Below, piece by piece: positions 23,694 through 36,559 of a stretch of DNA of 64,000 nucleotides (within the stretch, counting starts at the first letter, position 1; each line of letters opens with the position of its first letter). The position numbers and the translations under genes are program-made. Origin of the DNA: Amaurobius ferox (lineage: Eukaryota > Arthropoda > Arachnida > Araneae > Amaurobiidae). The stretch lies in the NCBI GenBank assembly GCA_951213105.1, contig OX578144.1, positions 86,317,015 to 86,381,014 of the forward strand. Reading direction: 5' to 3'. Below the pieces are notes generated by a model. That model was not told the origin of the DNA. It saw nothing but the letters and a program-made list of their open reading frames with translations, and did no database searches.

Positions 23694-23739
23694 AGTTTTA
23701 AACGCATTCGTTAACTTTACCTCTTTTGAGGCTTTTAAT

Positions 23740-24895
23740 ATTCTTCAAGCTTTAGTAATATAACCTTACATACCTATTACAATGCCGATACTTGTCTAAA
23801 TTTTGCTAAAACGCACACTTGTCAGTCATACTGATTTTGCGAAAATGCACACTTGTCAGTCAAATTGATATTATTCTCACAAACATTTAGAGCTCTGAAT
23901 TCACCTTATGCAGTATCAGGAACTTACATAATATAATATTTAATGGTTTCTACGGCTGCACGAACTTGTGTTTTTTAGGTGGTAAAAAAAATAATTTCTC
24001 CAATTTTACTTTCATCACTAGATCTTCTTCTAAATAAGTCTGGAGTTAAATATTTTATGGTCGCTGGGCTAGTGTTAGGCGAGCTATGAATTAGTATTAC
24101 AGAGTTCTCAGACCTTTTCGAGCTCTATTGTGAAGGTCAGATATGTTCGGGCTCCGTTTTAAAGCACTTATTTTACCTTGGTGGCAGTAACGCTCAAAGT
24201 GACATATCTCTAAACTTTGGTAGTAATGAATACAAAAGGCGTCTTACATAAAAGGGCAATAACACACTGATACTGGAAGTTAACTTAACACATTTATGGT
24301 GCAGTCAAGAATAATACAACTGCGTAACTAATATTTAGACAGATACCAAGCAGTTAGTATTGCTCCTTCCGTTATTTAACAAGAACAGATCAAGAGTTGA
24401 CTTTAACCGGGCCTTGTGATATAATTATCGTTACATAAAAACCAGCAAAATGGATATAAATCATCGATGCATACCAACTTCTCCTTTGGACATCTAAATC
24501 TTGTCCTAGTCATCTAGTGATATTAGATCCTCACGATCATAGTTATGTCAATACTAGTAACTTGTTCCACGTACCTGCACTATCCATCCTTCCCACTCGA
24601 ACATCGATTCGACTTCTCAGGACTTCCAGCTGAACTGGCGAACCAACTCGACTTCGGCTCCACTTTAGTATAACTACTACCAGCACTATACTCGTACTCA
24701 ATTTGACTTCAACTAGACTAACTCTCTCACCTACAAACCGGAATTTATCATGTCGCTATGCTATGCAGAACTGCATATTGTTATTTGGCTCGGCGATTGG
24801 TCTACATAATCAAACCAGTTAGAATTTGTTAATATAAAGTCAAATACAAATTATAACGTGACTGAGGGAAATAATAACCTGAGGTTATATATACA
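23740..24895. other. Stretch with nothing firmly recognised
   Basis: Holds a short tandem duplication near 23810-23875 (GCACACTTGTCAGTCA twice). The zone 24500-24780 is richer in C and lacks frames. No gene identified. Confidence 0.35.
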
Positions 24896-24955
24896 GTGTT
24901 AGTGTGACTCATTTCGTGTTAGTGTGATTCATTTCGTGTTAGTGTGACTCATCTC
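24896..24955 (+). repeat. 20-bp minisatellite, three copies
   Basis: GTGTTAGTGTGACTCATTTC is repeated three times with two substitutions (GATTC in copy 2, ATCTC in copy 3). Confidence 0.93.
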
Positions 24956-25269
24956 GTTTCATCTCCTTATCTCATATATTTTCCACAACGACACATTATC
25001 CGAAAAGGGATTTAAATTAGCGACGAATAATCCAGGGTTTAATTACATTGTTGTCTATGAGATGGGATTGAAAAAAAAAAACCCAAACAGAACGGACTGA
25101 ATTAAAATGACGAATATTCCCGGTGTGCCGAGTTATCCGGCTGACAACTTATCAAGATTTTACTGTAGTTTTACATTTGAACATCTAGAAAAGCACCCAA
25201 TTATAACATACAATCCAACGCCGAAATATTGAGTCATGATTCTTGAAAATCAATATGTTGCTGAGAAAT

Positions 25270-25312
25270 AAGTGAAACAATTGCATTAGGTAGGGGAAGT
25301 CATGTGCTGACC
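25270..25312 (+). mobile_element. Family A/B tail relic
   Basis: AATTGCATTAGGTAGGGGAA then GTCATGTGCTGACCACAT matches the shared A/B tail with one change in the terminal stem-loop loop. The body is absent. Confidence 0.55.
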
Positions 25313-26049
25313 ACATAACTTTTTTTGACCACATATCTCTTGAACTAATCAAGCGATTTTTATGAAATTTGGAATGCTTTCTATAATCGAAAACTATAAA
25401 AATGTTAATTTTTACTCTAATCAAATCATATGAAAGAAGCAAATATTGTTTAATCAGATAATGAAAATTTGATAATTTATACCAATTGAATAAAATAAAA
25501 CCATGCTTTGAGCTTACCAGAATATTATTATTATAATTTTAAATAAAGTATTGTAGTCCACAGCATAAATGCTACATACCTGAATTTCACAGGGTTTTTA
25601 GATATCTGATGCACGTGTTTTATGGGATGATCCTAATTTATGATTCTGTAACAGCGTTATCTTTCTGAACATGTGGAATTGCGTGACTTTGATAATCTCT
25701 ATTTATGAGCTGGTATAATACTTACGTGTTTCTAATGCTATTGTAATCTGAATTTTATTTTCGCTTTTATATAAATGTTTGTCTTAAGCAACTAGTGCTA
25801 CCCCTTTGTACTTGTATTTGTAAATTAATTAATAGAAGGAAGTAATTAATTAATGGAAGGAAGTTAATTGATGTGGGCGGCACATTACATTCATTACATA
25901 ATATTATGTTCACTTCTTTTAGGGAGAAATGTAGGTGTATAAGATTCCCATCAGAGTGTTTTTGGTATTGAACATTAATTAAAATTGAGCACGTTTGGGA
26001 AATTATTAGTCTGAATAGAACTAATTTTTCATACTCACTTGCTAAATAT
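25313..26049. other. AT-rich stretch with nothing recognised
   Basis: A 173-codon minus frame (25767-26288) is open, but it overlaps an A-family relic and is low-complexity AT translation, so I do not call it a gene. Confidence 0.4.
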
Positions 26050-26490
26050 TCATCAACAAAAGTAATTGACATTAATACCCTGCGAAATAAACGAATGTAG
26101 ATGAATTCTTTGGCGCAAAAATACAAAACTATTACATAAAGTAAATTCTCTAGTAAATGGAATGAACTGGATTCACGAGAACATTTATTGCGTAATATTA
26201 CACATGAAAAGTGACCATATTTAGCAATACTTACTACGTTTTTAAGTGTATGTAATTTTTGTAAAAGAAATATATAAAATACAAACAATAATACACAAAC
26301 GGTTCATGCCAGCAAACTAAAATTTGTGTCATTCGTTTTCTAATGAAAACTTTCGTATAAAATTATTATTTGTTAGTATTCTAAAGTTTATGTTATTAAT
26401 TTTTTATGAAAAAGTGTATATGAAATGGTTATTTATTTTTCATTCTTGAAGATCTTGAAACTTAATCATTTGTTTTTAATTATTTGAAAA
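26050..26490 (-). mobile_element. Ancient family A relic
   Basis: Matches the minus-oriented A body: GCGCAAAAATACAAAACTAT, AAATGGAATGAACTGGATTC, ACGAGAACA, TTACACATGAAAAGTGACC, GGTTCATGCCAGC and GTGTCATTCGTTTTCTAATG. Ends are eroded. Confidence 0.6.
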
Positions 26491-26782
26491 TCCAGTACAA
26501 ATTCGAATTGCGTTTATAATCAGTGAATTATTCGCTTTTAATTATCATATAAGAATATGTTTTGTACTGAAACAAAGAAATTATAATCAGTACTGTATAT
26601 TTTTATTTTATATATTTTCTGAATTTGGCAGACAATATCAGATTTTCACATGAAGCTTTAAATTGTAAGTTTTTAGATCCTTATTATTTTGAGAAGATTC
26701 AGTTTTCACTATAACTATCCATTGTCAAGTTAGCTTTGCGCGGAATATATATAATTTTTCCAACATAAAAAATTACTAATTA

Positions 26783-27663
26783 ACAGGGAACATCAATCAT
26801 GCATACAGCATTGATTATGAAACATTTTCCCAACTGAAATGCAATTTTATTTAAACATTTCTAAAATGCCATACATTCAGAGCTGATATATTTTAAATTA
26901 TCACAGAACTACAATAATTTTTAATATTTGAAAACTTAAAACTACATCGAAAAAAATGAAATTTCTTTAAATGGCTTCATCGAAATATGTATATCGCCTG
27001 GGTCTCTATGTAAAAGCATTGAATATTTTATAGATATCAGCTATATTGCAGACTCCATAGCTAAATAATTTTACTTGAAAAAATTCAGCTATTCATATAC
27101 AACTCATCTTGCAGTTACTTGTTGACATTCTGCATCCCTTAAAATTAGGCTTTGTTGTAGAAATAATCAAAGTTTGATGATCATTTAAATTACAAACTAT
27201 TGTAATTGCGTTGCCACATAATATAGATGCACAAAAAATGAGCAAACATGAAGTGGTTTTAGGACGGATGCAACACTAAATATAAATTTAAAAGAACATT
27301 AAAAATCACGATGTTTATACTTGGAAAAATAGATGGATGCCATACTTTATTTTGAAGTGGGTCACGTGATCTTTTCATATAATATGGGTGTAATTATTAT
27401 TTTAATTTTTATTTAAAAAACTACAAAACCTATGTTGCTAATTTTTTTTACATATTTTAAGGGATAATTTTAATATTTTCTGAACTTTTCGAAGCAATTT
27501 GTGAATTTTAACTTCGTGAAAAAAATGTTTAAAAATTAGGTCCCATAATGTTCAATGTATTTCACTTTTCTATCTGGGGTCAATCCAAAACTAATTGGGT
27601 GACAGTATTCATTTACATTCCTTATTCATTAAACACTTTTGAACTATGGTAAAAGTGTTAAAA
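26783..27663 (-). mobile_element. Family C element (C6)
   Basis: The tail at the left reads CATCAATCATGCATACAGCA, TTGATTATGAAACATTTTCC. The head at the right has AAACACTTTTGAACTATGGT and AAAAGTGTT. The microsatellite plus the GCACGATAAC segment is deleted between 27612 and 27632. Confidence 0.82.
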
Positions 27664-28069
27664 ATGAGAAAATTTGATGAAACCTTCAGCGAATTACATA
27701 ATTTAATAAACCACAAGTGCTTTCTAAACAACCGTCGTTCTTAAATTATAACTTTCACTAGATTCATATATCTATTTACTTTCATACATATGTATTTATT
27801 TACTTTCACGTATTGGATCATCATTAGAAAGTTTCTCCTTTCTGCATTTTCCACGATAATCCCTACAGAATCCGTGTATAATTAACCTTGATTTAACTAA
27901 ATGCCAACGTGTCATTCTGCGTAACATAATTATTTTGTTCCTCACTAACTTCCTGTCATAAGATAAATGTATTTCCCCTATACTATAAAGGATGTTTAAA
28001 AAATATTGCACAACATTGTCTCTTGAATGATTAGTCTTAAATCCACGGTTCTAGCTTAAGAAATACTAT
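27664..28069. other. Stretch with nothing recognised
   Basis: AT-rich, no supported feature. Confidence 0.35.
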
Positions 28070-28830
28070 TGTTACGGCGAATTCTCTGGAATCGCCGGTG
28101 AGCACGCTAAGGATACGAGGAGTTCAAATTTTTGGATATTTGATACGTTTATTTACAAGCACAGCATAAAAAGTTCTTAAATGCGACGCTAAATTTCACA
28201 AAACAGCGGCTACTATTCTCAAAACATTGACGAAAGTCGTAGTTCAATATCGATCATATCTCACCGACTGAATGATGATTACTGTTATAAACTTTCTCTG
28301 TACAAAATTTCAGAAATATTTCATATCTCGTAGAATAATCGTTATTTTAAAGTGCTTCGAACCTTCGGGTAGTCGCAAAATATCGTTAAATTGATGTTAA
28401 ATCCCCAAATCTGGAAAAACTTCTTCCAAACATCAGCAGCTGCCCTCACAGCTGAGATTGTCACATGTGTGACACTGACGTTGTAGTCAAGTGGCACCTA
28501 GGTCACAATGTGACATCCTATTTGTGACTTCTATGCGACATTACTTACTTTGTAACTTCATCGTGACTATATTCTGTGACGCTTCCACAATTCAATTAAC
28601 ACATAACAATGTGACGACATTATAATGGCAATTACAACGTGACGTCACAAACGAGTTAATATGCAACGTCACAAACGACCATAAAAATGACCAAAATGAC
28701 TTCGCTGGAACCTCAATATGATATTGCCGAGACGTCCTGCTACGTCCTGTTACGTCCCAAAGTCACAGTGTGACGTAAATCTTACGACACTGTGAAAAAA
28801 GAAATGCTGTTAGGGTGGCAACCCTTGATT
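28070..28830 (+). repeat. Repeat E, copy 1 (LTR-like)
   Basis: Starts TGTTACGGCGAATTCTCTGG, an LTR-like TG start. It shares with 38640-39060 the blocks ATACGTTTATTTACAAGCAC, CTACTATTCTCAAAACAT and a terminal TGGCAACCCTTGATTCA / TGGCAACCCTGAATCA. A 340-bp insert rich in GTGAC/GTCAC motifs (28450-28795) is absent from the second copy. Reading it as a solo LTR is inference. Confidence 0.5.
28455..28795. promoter_or_regulatory. Cluster of GTGAC/GTCAC (CRE-like) motifs
   Basis: More than a dozen GTCACA, TGTGAC, GTGACG or ACGTCAC motifs fall in about 340 bp. They include a full palindromic TGACGTCA (in ACGTGACGTCACAAAC) and inverted pairs such as GGTCACAATGTGACA and GTCACAGTGTGACG. This resembles a bZIP (CREB/ATF) binding array, possibly the enhancer of an LTR. 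It is sequence resemblance only. Confidence 0.35.
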
Positions 28831-29368
28831 CATGCCATAGGAAAAGTTGTCTGGTCGGGAGTTTTCTCTGCCTGGTTTTGCACGGCAGTAACACCAGTAA
28901 ACCTAACTAAACCAGTAAATCAGTAAAGTAACGCCAGTGACAGCATTTAACACGTTCCTAATAATATAGACTTTACGACTATGACAGTTTTGGGTTACTT
29001 GGCAGATGTAAATAGAAAATTGCAAAGTTTAACTTTTTATACACACCTGTCACAAATAAAGTTCCATTAGACGCTTGTTCCGGAATATTTTAAAGAGCGT
29101 TAGACGAACTTTGTTTTCTGAAACGCAACATTGAATTTCGTTAAATAAAATTTCCACTGAAAATTTTACATGTGTATCTATATTTAGCAATATTTTTATG
29201 AAGTTCTCAAATACGCGTCCAAAACTTTAACTAATGATATATCGAGAAATTGTACCATGTGACAATTTTTGTTTGACTAATTGGGCCGTATATTCTGTAT
29301 ATATATATATATATTTAAAACGTTACTTTATAAGGGTTCCTTATAAATATCCATAATTTGTACTTTCA
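28831..29368. other. Stretch with nothing recognised
   Basis: Contains one short (AT)n run at 29299-29315. No gene or repeat identified otherwise. Confidence 0.35.
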
Positions 29369-30317
29369 ACTTTCCTTATATACATAATGTATAAGGAAAG
29401 TATTGTGACGGGGTCGAAATATCGAATTCGAGTTTTCGACAGGAGACCACGTTTCAAGCATCCCTGATCACGAATCGAATATTTTTGAAGTGATGCCTGA
29501 GTGTGTGTGTGTGAGTCTGTAGAGACAATATCTGACGAACGAATGGAGCGATTCGAAAGAAAATTTGGTACAAAAATCACAATCCGTGAATACTGGAAGA
29601 TCATTGTTTTAAAACACATTCGAATGTTCAGATCTCCCCTAAATATTCAAGTGAAATTTTGAAAAACTCATCAAAAAATCAAAACCTTTGATAAAGTTAC
29701 GAAAATAGACATTTCTTATGTAATTTTTCTTTAGAAAACGATTGACATAAATTTTAGAACGCTAGCATGAACCGTTCTCGAAATATTGCACATTTTTCAA
29801 GTAAATTTATCAAAAAATCCCATAAATTAAAAAAACTATTAACTGTTAAGAAATATGTTCACTTTTCATATTCAATATCATGCGATAAATTGGGTGACAT
29901 CATTCTCGTGGATCTAACTCGTTCCATTCACGAGAAAAGATAATTTGAGAAATATTTTTGTATTTGAACATCAATAGTCATTTATCCGCTGAAAAATAAC
30001 TTATTTCTCCGTCCATAACGCTTGGCGAGATTTTGGCGACGAATTTGGCGGAATGTCGCCAACTTGGTGACATTTTTAATTGTTACCAAATTAACAAAAA
30101 TCTCGCGAAATTGATAAAAATTACGCTAAATCAATGAAAATGACGACTAATTGAAGAAAATTCAATATCTTGGAAATAATATAAGTATCTACTATAATAA
30201 TAGCATTTTTTTACTTTCCTTATATACATAATGTATAAGAAAAGTATTGTGACGGGGTCGGAAATTCGAATTCGAGTTTTCGACGGGAGAGCACGTTTCA
30301 AGTTTTGAAGTGACGTC

Positions 30318-30403
<86 letters not shown>

Positions 30404-31267
30404 AGTGAATCTGTGGAAACGATAACTGACGAACGAATGGACCGATTCGAACCAAATTTGGTACAAAAATCACAATCCGTAAACACTGGAAGCCTATTGC
30501 TTTTATACGCAATCGAATGGTCAACCCCCCCCCCCCCTAAATTTTCGAATGAAATTTTGAAAAAATCGTCAAAAAAACAAAACCACTAATGAAGTTACGC
30601 AAACAGACATTTCTTGTGTAATTTTGCATTAGAAAACGATTGACATAAATTTTTGAACGCTAACATGAATCGTTCTCGAGATATTGCGCATTTTTAAAAA
30701 AAAAAATTATCAAAAAGTTATATAAAATAAAAAAAAAACTATTTCCTATTGAGAAACATGTTCACTTTTCATATGTAATACCATGCGATTAATTGGGTGA
30801 CATCATTCTCGTGGATCTAGCTCGTTCCATTCATGAAAAAAGATTCTTTGTTTAATACTTTTGTATTTGAACGCCAAAAGTTTTTTATCTGCTGTAAGAA
30901 TAACTTATTTCTCCGTCCATAACGCTTGGCGGGATTTTGGTGACGAATTTGGTGGAATGTCGCCAACTTGGCGACTTTCTGAAATGTTGCCAAATTAACG
31001 AAAATCTCGCCAAATTAACGAAAATCTCGCCAAATGGATAAAAATGATGCTAAATCAATGAAATTTACTACTAATTGTCGAAAATTCAATATCTTGGAAG
31101 GAATATTAGTATCTACTATAAAAAAAAACTATTTTTTTACTGTAAAAGTAGTACGTTCATTACATTATATAAGGAAAGTCATGTGTTGCCTACATCAGAT
31201 TTTTTTAACTGTAAAAGTTGTAAATTCATTGCATTATATAAGGAAAGTCGTGCTGCCCACATCAGAT
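29369..31267 (+). mobile_element. Family A element interrupted by a nested A copy (A1)
   Basis: The head hairpin at 29369 (ACTTTCCTTATA, loop, TATAAGGAAAGT) and most of the body run to 30212. The rest of its 3' end resumes at about 31207 (AACTGTAAAAGTTGTAAATT) and finishes with TATATAAGGAAAGTCGTGCT and CCCACATCAGAT at 31267. Between them lies A2. The TG microsatellite is short here (29500-29511). Confidence 0.85.
30213..31200 (+). mobile_element. Family A element nested in A1 (A2)
   Basis: A complete 988-bp copy. It has the head hairpin, a GACGGGGTCG block, a CGAGTTTTCGACGGGAGAGC block, a long TG run, CGAACGAATGGACCGATTCG, and a body with several CTCGCCAAAT units. The tail is TATATAAGGAAAGTCATGTG followed by TTGCCTACATCAGAT. 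It sits in a T-run of A1 with no duplicated target beyond Ts, which fixes the true ends at ACTTTCC and CAGAT(T). Confidence 0.9.
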
Positions 31268-31470
31268 ATTTTACTACATGGTGTCACACGATCAAAAGTT
31301 GAATGCAATGACAGATTATCTTAAATAAAGCCTTTCTTCCATTGGAACCATGGGTAAACTTCGAACAATTTGTAACTGATCGTTTGACTATTAATTTTTT
31401 TAAACACACTGTTCATGAAATATAGTGAATATATTCATATAGTTTAATATTTTAACGTACTTGCAATATA

Positions 31471-32000
31471 TACTGCGTGGCTAAAATATTATGACCATCT
31501 GATCATTTTTAGAAATTTATCTGTGCTGCAAACAATTACTAGCGTTATATAGATAAATCGTACAAAAAGGAAATACGGAAGTCTTACAAAGACTAACAAA
31601 GTGCCTTTTTAAGAAATATTGTAAAAAATGTGGTATATCACGTACCGTACTTTGAATGTAGAATTATTGTGGATGTTTGAAGAAATGGAAATAGTATTAG
31701 CAACATGGCTGCATTTGTGAATTTACGAAGATAGCAGTTATTAAATTTACAGAGATGGTGCAATACCAGATGAACTGCCTCAAACCTAGTGTCAGTCAAA
31801 GGCCACGGTATTTTCAAACTTAGTAGATAATTAACAAACCATTTCAGTTCAACAATTTTGTTCAACAAATCATGAAATTACAGATAATCAACTTCGGGGA
31901 CCAAGTCAAATATTCTTTGAAATTGCAGTTCACTGCATCAAATGCGTACAGAAGCATAAGTATTTGTAGGATGGTCATAATAGTTTTACCTCTCAATGTA
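31471..32000. mobile_element. Tc1/mariner-like non-autonomous element
   Basis: Left end TACTGCGTGGCTAAAATATT then ATGACCATC. Right end, reversed, TACATTGAGAGGTAAAACTA then TTATGACCATC. This gives a roughly 30-bp imperfect TIR with TA at both borders. TIRs reading TATGACCA are typical of Tc1-like elements. The 470-bp interior has no recognisable transposase. Confidence 0.65.
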
Positions 32001-33306
32001 AGTTAGCATGGAAAAATTTGGAAAAGTAAATTTTTTCGTTTTGCCAGACATAGCCTACTTAATGCAATATTCACCTTTCACTTGTCGTATTTCATATATC
32101 AAGTTTCAGAACAATATTTTAAATTTCACACATACCGAACCAAAATTGAATATAAACTTCCAAATACAACTTATAAACACTTTTTTGAACAATTATGAAC
32201 GCACAAAAGATTTCAGAAACATCAGCCTTCCGATAATTTTGTTGCCACGTTCCTTTCACGTAATTCTTATTTGTTTGTTTAGATTTATCGGTAGTCATTA
32301 GGGCGTTTCTCTCGCTGCCGATTCTTCTGGAATTCCCGCAGTGCCCATATGTATTTACTCTTCATTTAACGGGTAGCCGAGAAGTCATCCCAAAGATCAG
32401 GATTTTGTTTTGTTATCTCATCAGCTTCGCAGCAGGAGGTGAATATATTTTTATTCTTTTGGAACTCGCAGAAAAGAAGCATTTATATCCGTTTTATATA
32501 CATATTAATACAAATAGTTATTTGCAACATTTTTCTTAATTGTTTATCGTGGAAATATTAAAAAATATTGTTTAATAAAAATACTTCAACCATTATTTTG
32601 AAGATATGTAGAGTTTTTCCTAGTAAAATACACTTAATACGTCCCAGGTATAAAAGCGCTTAATGTATTCAAGATGAAAAAGTGCTTAACATCTTTAAGG
32701 GAGAGAAACGGTTAATACTTCCAATGTGGGGGGAGACGCTTATAACATTAATACATATAGATATAGTTTTTTGATGTTAAACGTATTTATGAGCCCTATA
32801 CTAAATTTAATTACTTAAAGGATTTTCCACGGACGACAAAAATCATCCTCGCAAACTATGCAAAATTTACAACTACGCAAAATTTGCAGTTACGTCCTGC
32901 ACTGAAACATTAACAGTTTTCTGAGCTTTTTTTAACTGTCAAAATCACTTTGAGTGAAAGCAATTCTTGAAATAGTTTTATTTTAATCAGCCTTTGTTCA
33001 GTCTTTCTTTGAGGTTTTCACAGTATTCATACAGAGATAATGTAGTGTTCCACTCTGACGAATAATAATGCAATTATTATTTAGTCAGATTTTTGTCAAT
33101 GAGGCAAAAAGAACGGGATTCCATATAATCGATAGAAGACCCATATCTGTGATATAAAATGTCGTTTATGTAAGACAATGATTTTCTTTAATAATTACCC
33201 AGGCGTCCAGTTTACCCAAAAAGTGTAGAGATTTTACAAATACATTTGTTAAAATGTAAAATTTAGACCTTGAGTAAATCTGGTTTCTGAATATATGATT
33301 GTTATT
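32001..33306. other. Stretch with nothing firmly recognised
   Basis: A 97-codon plus frame (32008-32301) is open but resembles no known family. The rest is AT-rich without repeat copies I can identify. Confidence 0.35.
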
Positions 33307-34237
33307 ACTTTCCTTATATACATAATGTATAAGGAAAGTATTGTGACGGGGTCGAAAATTCGAATTCGAGTTTTCGACGGGAGAGCACGTTTCAAGCATC
33401 CCTGATCACGAATCAAACATTTTTGAAGTGATGCCTGTGTGTGTGTGTGTGTGTGTATGAAAGTATGTGTGTGTGTCAGTGAGACTGTGGAGACGATAAC
33501 TGACGAACGAATGGACCGATTTGAACCAAATTTGGTACAAAAATCACAATCCGTAAACACTGGAAGCCTATTGTTTTTATTCGTAATCGAATGTTCAAAA
33601 CCCCCCTAAATTTTCGAATGAAATTTTGAAAAAATCGTCAAAAAATCAAAACCGCTAATAAAGTTACGCAAATAGACATTTCTTATGTAATTTTTCATTA
33701 GAAAACGATTGGCATAAATTTTAGAACGCTAACATGAACCGTTTTCGAGATATTGTACATTTTCAAAAAAATTATGAAAAAGTCACATAAAAAAAAAATT
33801 CCTATTGAGAAACATGTTCACTTTTCATATGTAATACCATGCGATAAATTGAGTGACATCATTCTCGTGGATCTAGTTCGTTCCATTCATGAAAAAATAT
33901 ACTTTGAATAATACTTTTGTATTTGAACGCCAATAGTCATTTATCTGCTGTAAGAATAACTTTTTTCTTAGTGCATAACGCTTGGCGAGATTTTGGCGAC
34001 GAATTTGGCGGAATGTCTCCAACTTGGCGACTTTTTTGAAATGTTGCCAAATTAATGAAAATCTCGCCAAATGGATAAAAATGATGCTAAATCAATGAAA
34101 ATGACGACTAATTGTCGAAAATTCAATATCTTGGAAAGAATATTAGTATCTACTATAAGAAAAACTTATTTTTTTACTGTAAAAGTAGTAAATTCATTAC
34201 ATTATATAGGGAAAGTCATGTGTTGCCCACATCAGAT
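33307..34237 (+). mobile_element. Family A element, full length (A3)
   Basis: 931 bp. Head ACTTTCCTTATATACATAAT with GTATAAGGAAAGT, TG repeat (33436-33475), body as in A2, tail TATATAGGGAAAGTCATGTG then TTGCCCACATCAGAT. Confidence 0.9.
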
Positions 34238-35441
34238 TTTTTCAACTATAACTGAAAAAGTAATCACATATTTACAATAAAAAACATATTTGCAATCATT
34301 TTCTATATGTTTGCCATCGAAGTACACAATTTTGCAAACTCATACTTAAGAAAGGCTTAAGCAGCCTCCTTATCCTTTTCACAAAGACTCTTAAACTCAT
34401 TCTGTCTCTTATACTTAAGCTGATATTTAGTGTATGCTTTAAATGAGTGGATTTATTCAAGTTCAAAAATCAGTGCTGTTTTATAAGTGAGATGTTGTTC
34501 AATAAATGCTTATTAATTCTGAAGCTCTTGACTTTATTATTATTTTGTTTTTCGAAAGTGTGTTCTTTTTCAACATTAACCTGCCCTTATAATGTTTATA
34601 CTATACGATAAATTTAGCAATATTATTACTTGAAATTCAATATAACGCCGGTGATATTATTATCTTCAATTTTCTACCTTTGCAATACAGTCTGAACCAA
34701 CACTATGCTTTTAACGTTTTTGGATCAGTAAAAGACAATGATGCCCAGTAATGTTTGGAACAGTTTACCGATTTTATATCATGCATTATTACAAATCGCC
34801 ATTTTTGTCGTTATCGTAGTTAAAAAACCTCGGATATGCCTATGCAAGTGCTAAATTATGTAAAAAGTAAACAAAAACTGTTGTAAAAAACTGGAGATCT
34901 GATTTGGAATATGTCCTATAATTGGATATAAGGTTTATACATTTGAGCCGATGAATAGTCGCTATATAATAAATTTTCTGGTTGATGTCATACTTATATA
35001 ATCCCATGTTTCTGTATAAAACCATTTGAATTCAAATCAATCACTTACTTAACTGAAATCGCTAATCATATTTAACATATTAGAATCGTACTCTAAAGTA
35101 TCTTCCAATGTGGAATATATTACAATGGATCTCTTGCCATTGCGCGCGCATTAATAGCCAACACTGGTTAAAATGCAACTGTAGCGTAAACAGTCAGAGC
35201 TTAATTGTATCTCGCAAGGCTCCAGACATAGTAAAGCCTTGATACAGTGTAATAAGCTCCCTTTCCGAAATGTAGAAACATTATTTCTTGTTCTAAATTT
35301 TAGTTTTCAAAATTCATGTATATTTTATCAGCTGTATGTTATATATATATATATATAGGCAAGACTATCTTGTAAAACACTTAGCTAGTTACGACAGGGT
35401 ATTTACTCAGTTTTAAATATTTTCAGTTAATATTACTAAAA
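34238..35441. other. Stretch with nothing recognised
   Basis: AT-rich, with a small (AT)n run at 35340-35357. No frame or repeat copy identified. Confidence 0.4.
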
Positions 35442-36197
35442 TATCGGATGTGGGCAGCACATGACTTTCCCTGCAGATTTGTATCCACGTTCTCTTTATT
35501 TGAATTCAATTTAATACATTTTTAATTCAATTTCCGTTCTCATTTGGTAACTGGACTTATTTTCAAAGGTGGCGTAGAGGAAATATGAAAAAACTGAAAT
35601 ATCTCGAGATCGGCTAGTCCTAGTGTAATGGGGTTGATCTTATTCTTTTCTTTGTTAAAAATTACGTATAAAAACAAGCTTCTGGTGGATATATTTGAGC
35701 ATACATAGTTTTTTATTTTAGATTTTGACTATGATTTTTGCGGGCCATTTCACAAAAAAAGCAGGTTATTTTTTTCGAAACGCACCAAAATCTAATCAGC
35801 ACCAGGGTGATCCACAAAAGACTTATCTACCGAATTTTGTGAAATTCGGTCTATTAGTTTGTCAGCTAGAATGGATACAGGCTTTTGCGGACCTTTTCGC
35901 AAAAAAACTTTTTACTCAAATCGTGCCCAAAACTAACCAGCACCAGATTCGTCCACAAGTGATTTGCCTTCCAAATTTTATAAAATTCGGTCCATTAGTT
36001 TTTAATTAGAGTGGATACAATATCAGCACAGACAGACAGACAGACACACACACAGACACACACAGACGTCACGCTAAAAATAGTTTTGTCGCAGTCTAGA
36101 GGTCTCGAAACGTGTAGATCCGTCGAAAACTTGAGTTCCGATTTTCGACATGGTTCCATTACTTTCCCTATACATTACCATGTATTGCAGGGGAAGT
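35442..36197 (-). mobile_element. Family B element, full length (B3)
   Basis: Minus-oriented, 756 bp. It opens with the tail complement ATCGGATGTGGGCAGCACAT, then GACTTTCCCTGCAGA. It closes with CACAGACAGACAGACAG, CGAAAACTTGAGTTCCGA and the hairpin ACTTTCCCTATACATTACCA / TGTATTGCAGGGGAAGT. Almost exactly the length of B2. Confidence 0.88.
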
Positions 36198-36559
36198 AAA
36201 AAATGATTTCTATATGGCTTAAGGATTAAAAACGCACTTTATTTTTCAATTATCGTCAAGCCTGAAATATTGTGCCAACTATTTTACTCGGATTTCTGTC
36301 AAAATCTCCTATTTTCTAACCTAGCGTGTCCGACAGTCAAGCATATATTAGCTTATGTATATGGTATTGTAAAACAAAATATAAAAAAAAAAAAATATTT
36401 CAAAGGAGAAAGTCCTTTTAGTGTCATACTCTAGAACATCAAAATCATCAAACTCCGTGAATTTCTTTCAAATGCAATGTAAAGTGCATATAGAACTTTA
36501 CAAAAACCTTTAATTCCACAGAATGTGTTCAAAGTAAAACCCAGAGTAAAATTTCTCTA

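Noticed and set aside
25767..26288. 173-codon open frame, minus strand
   Set aside because: Low-complexity AT translation overlapping a family A relic; no domain or codon bias.
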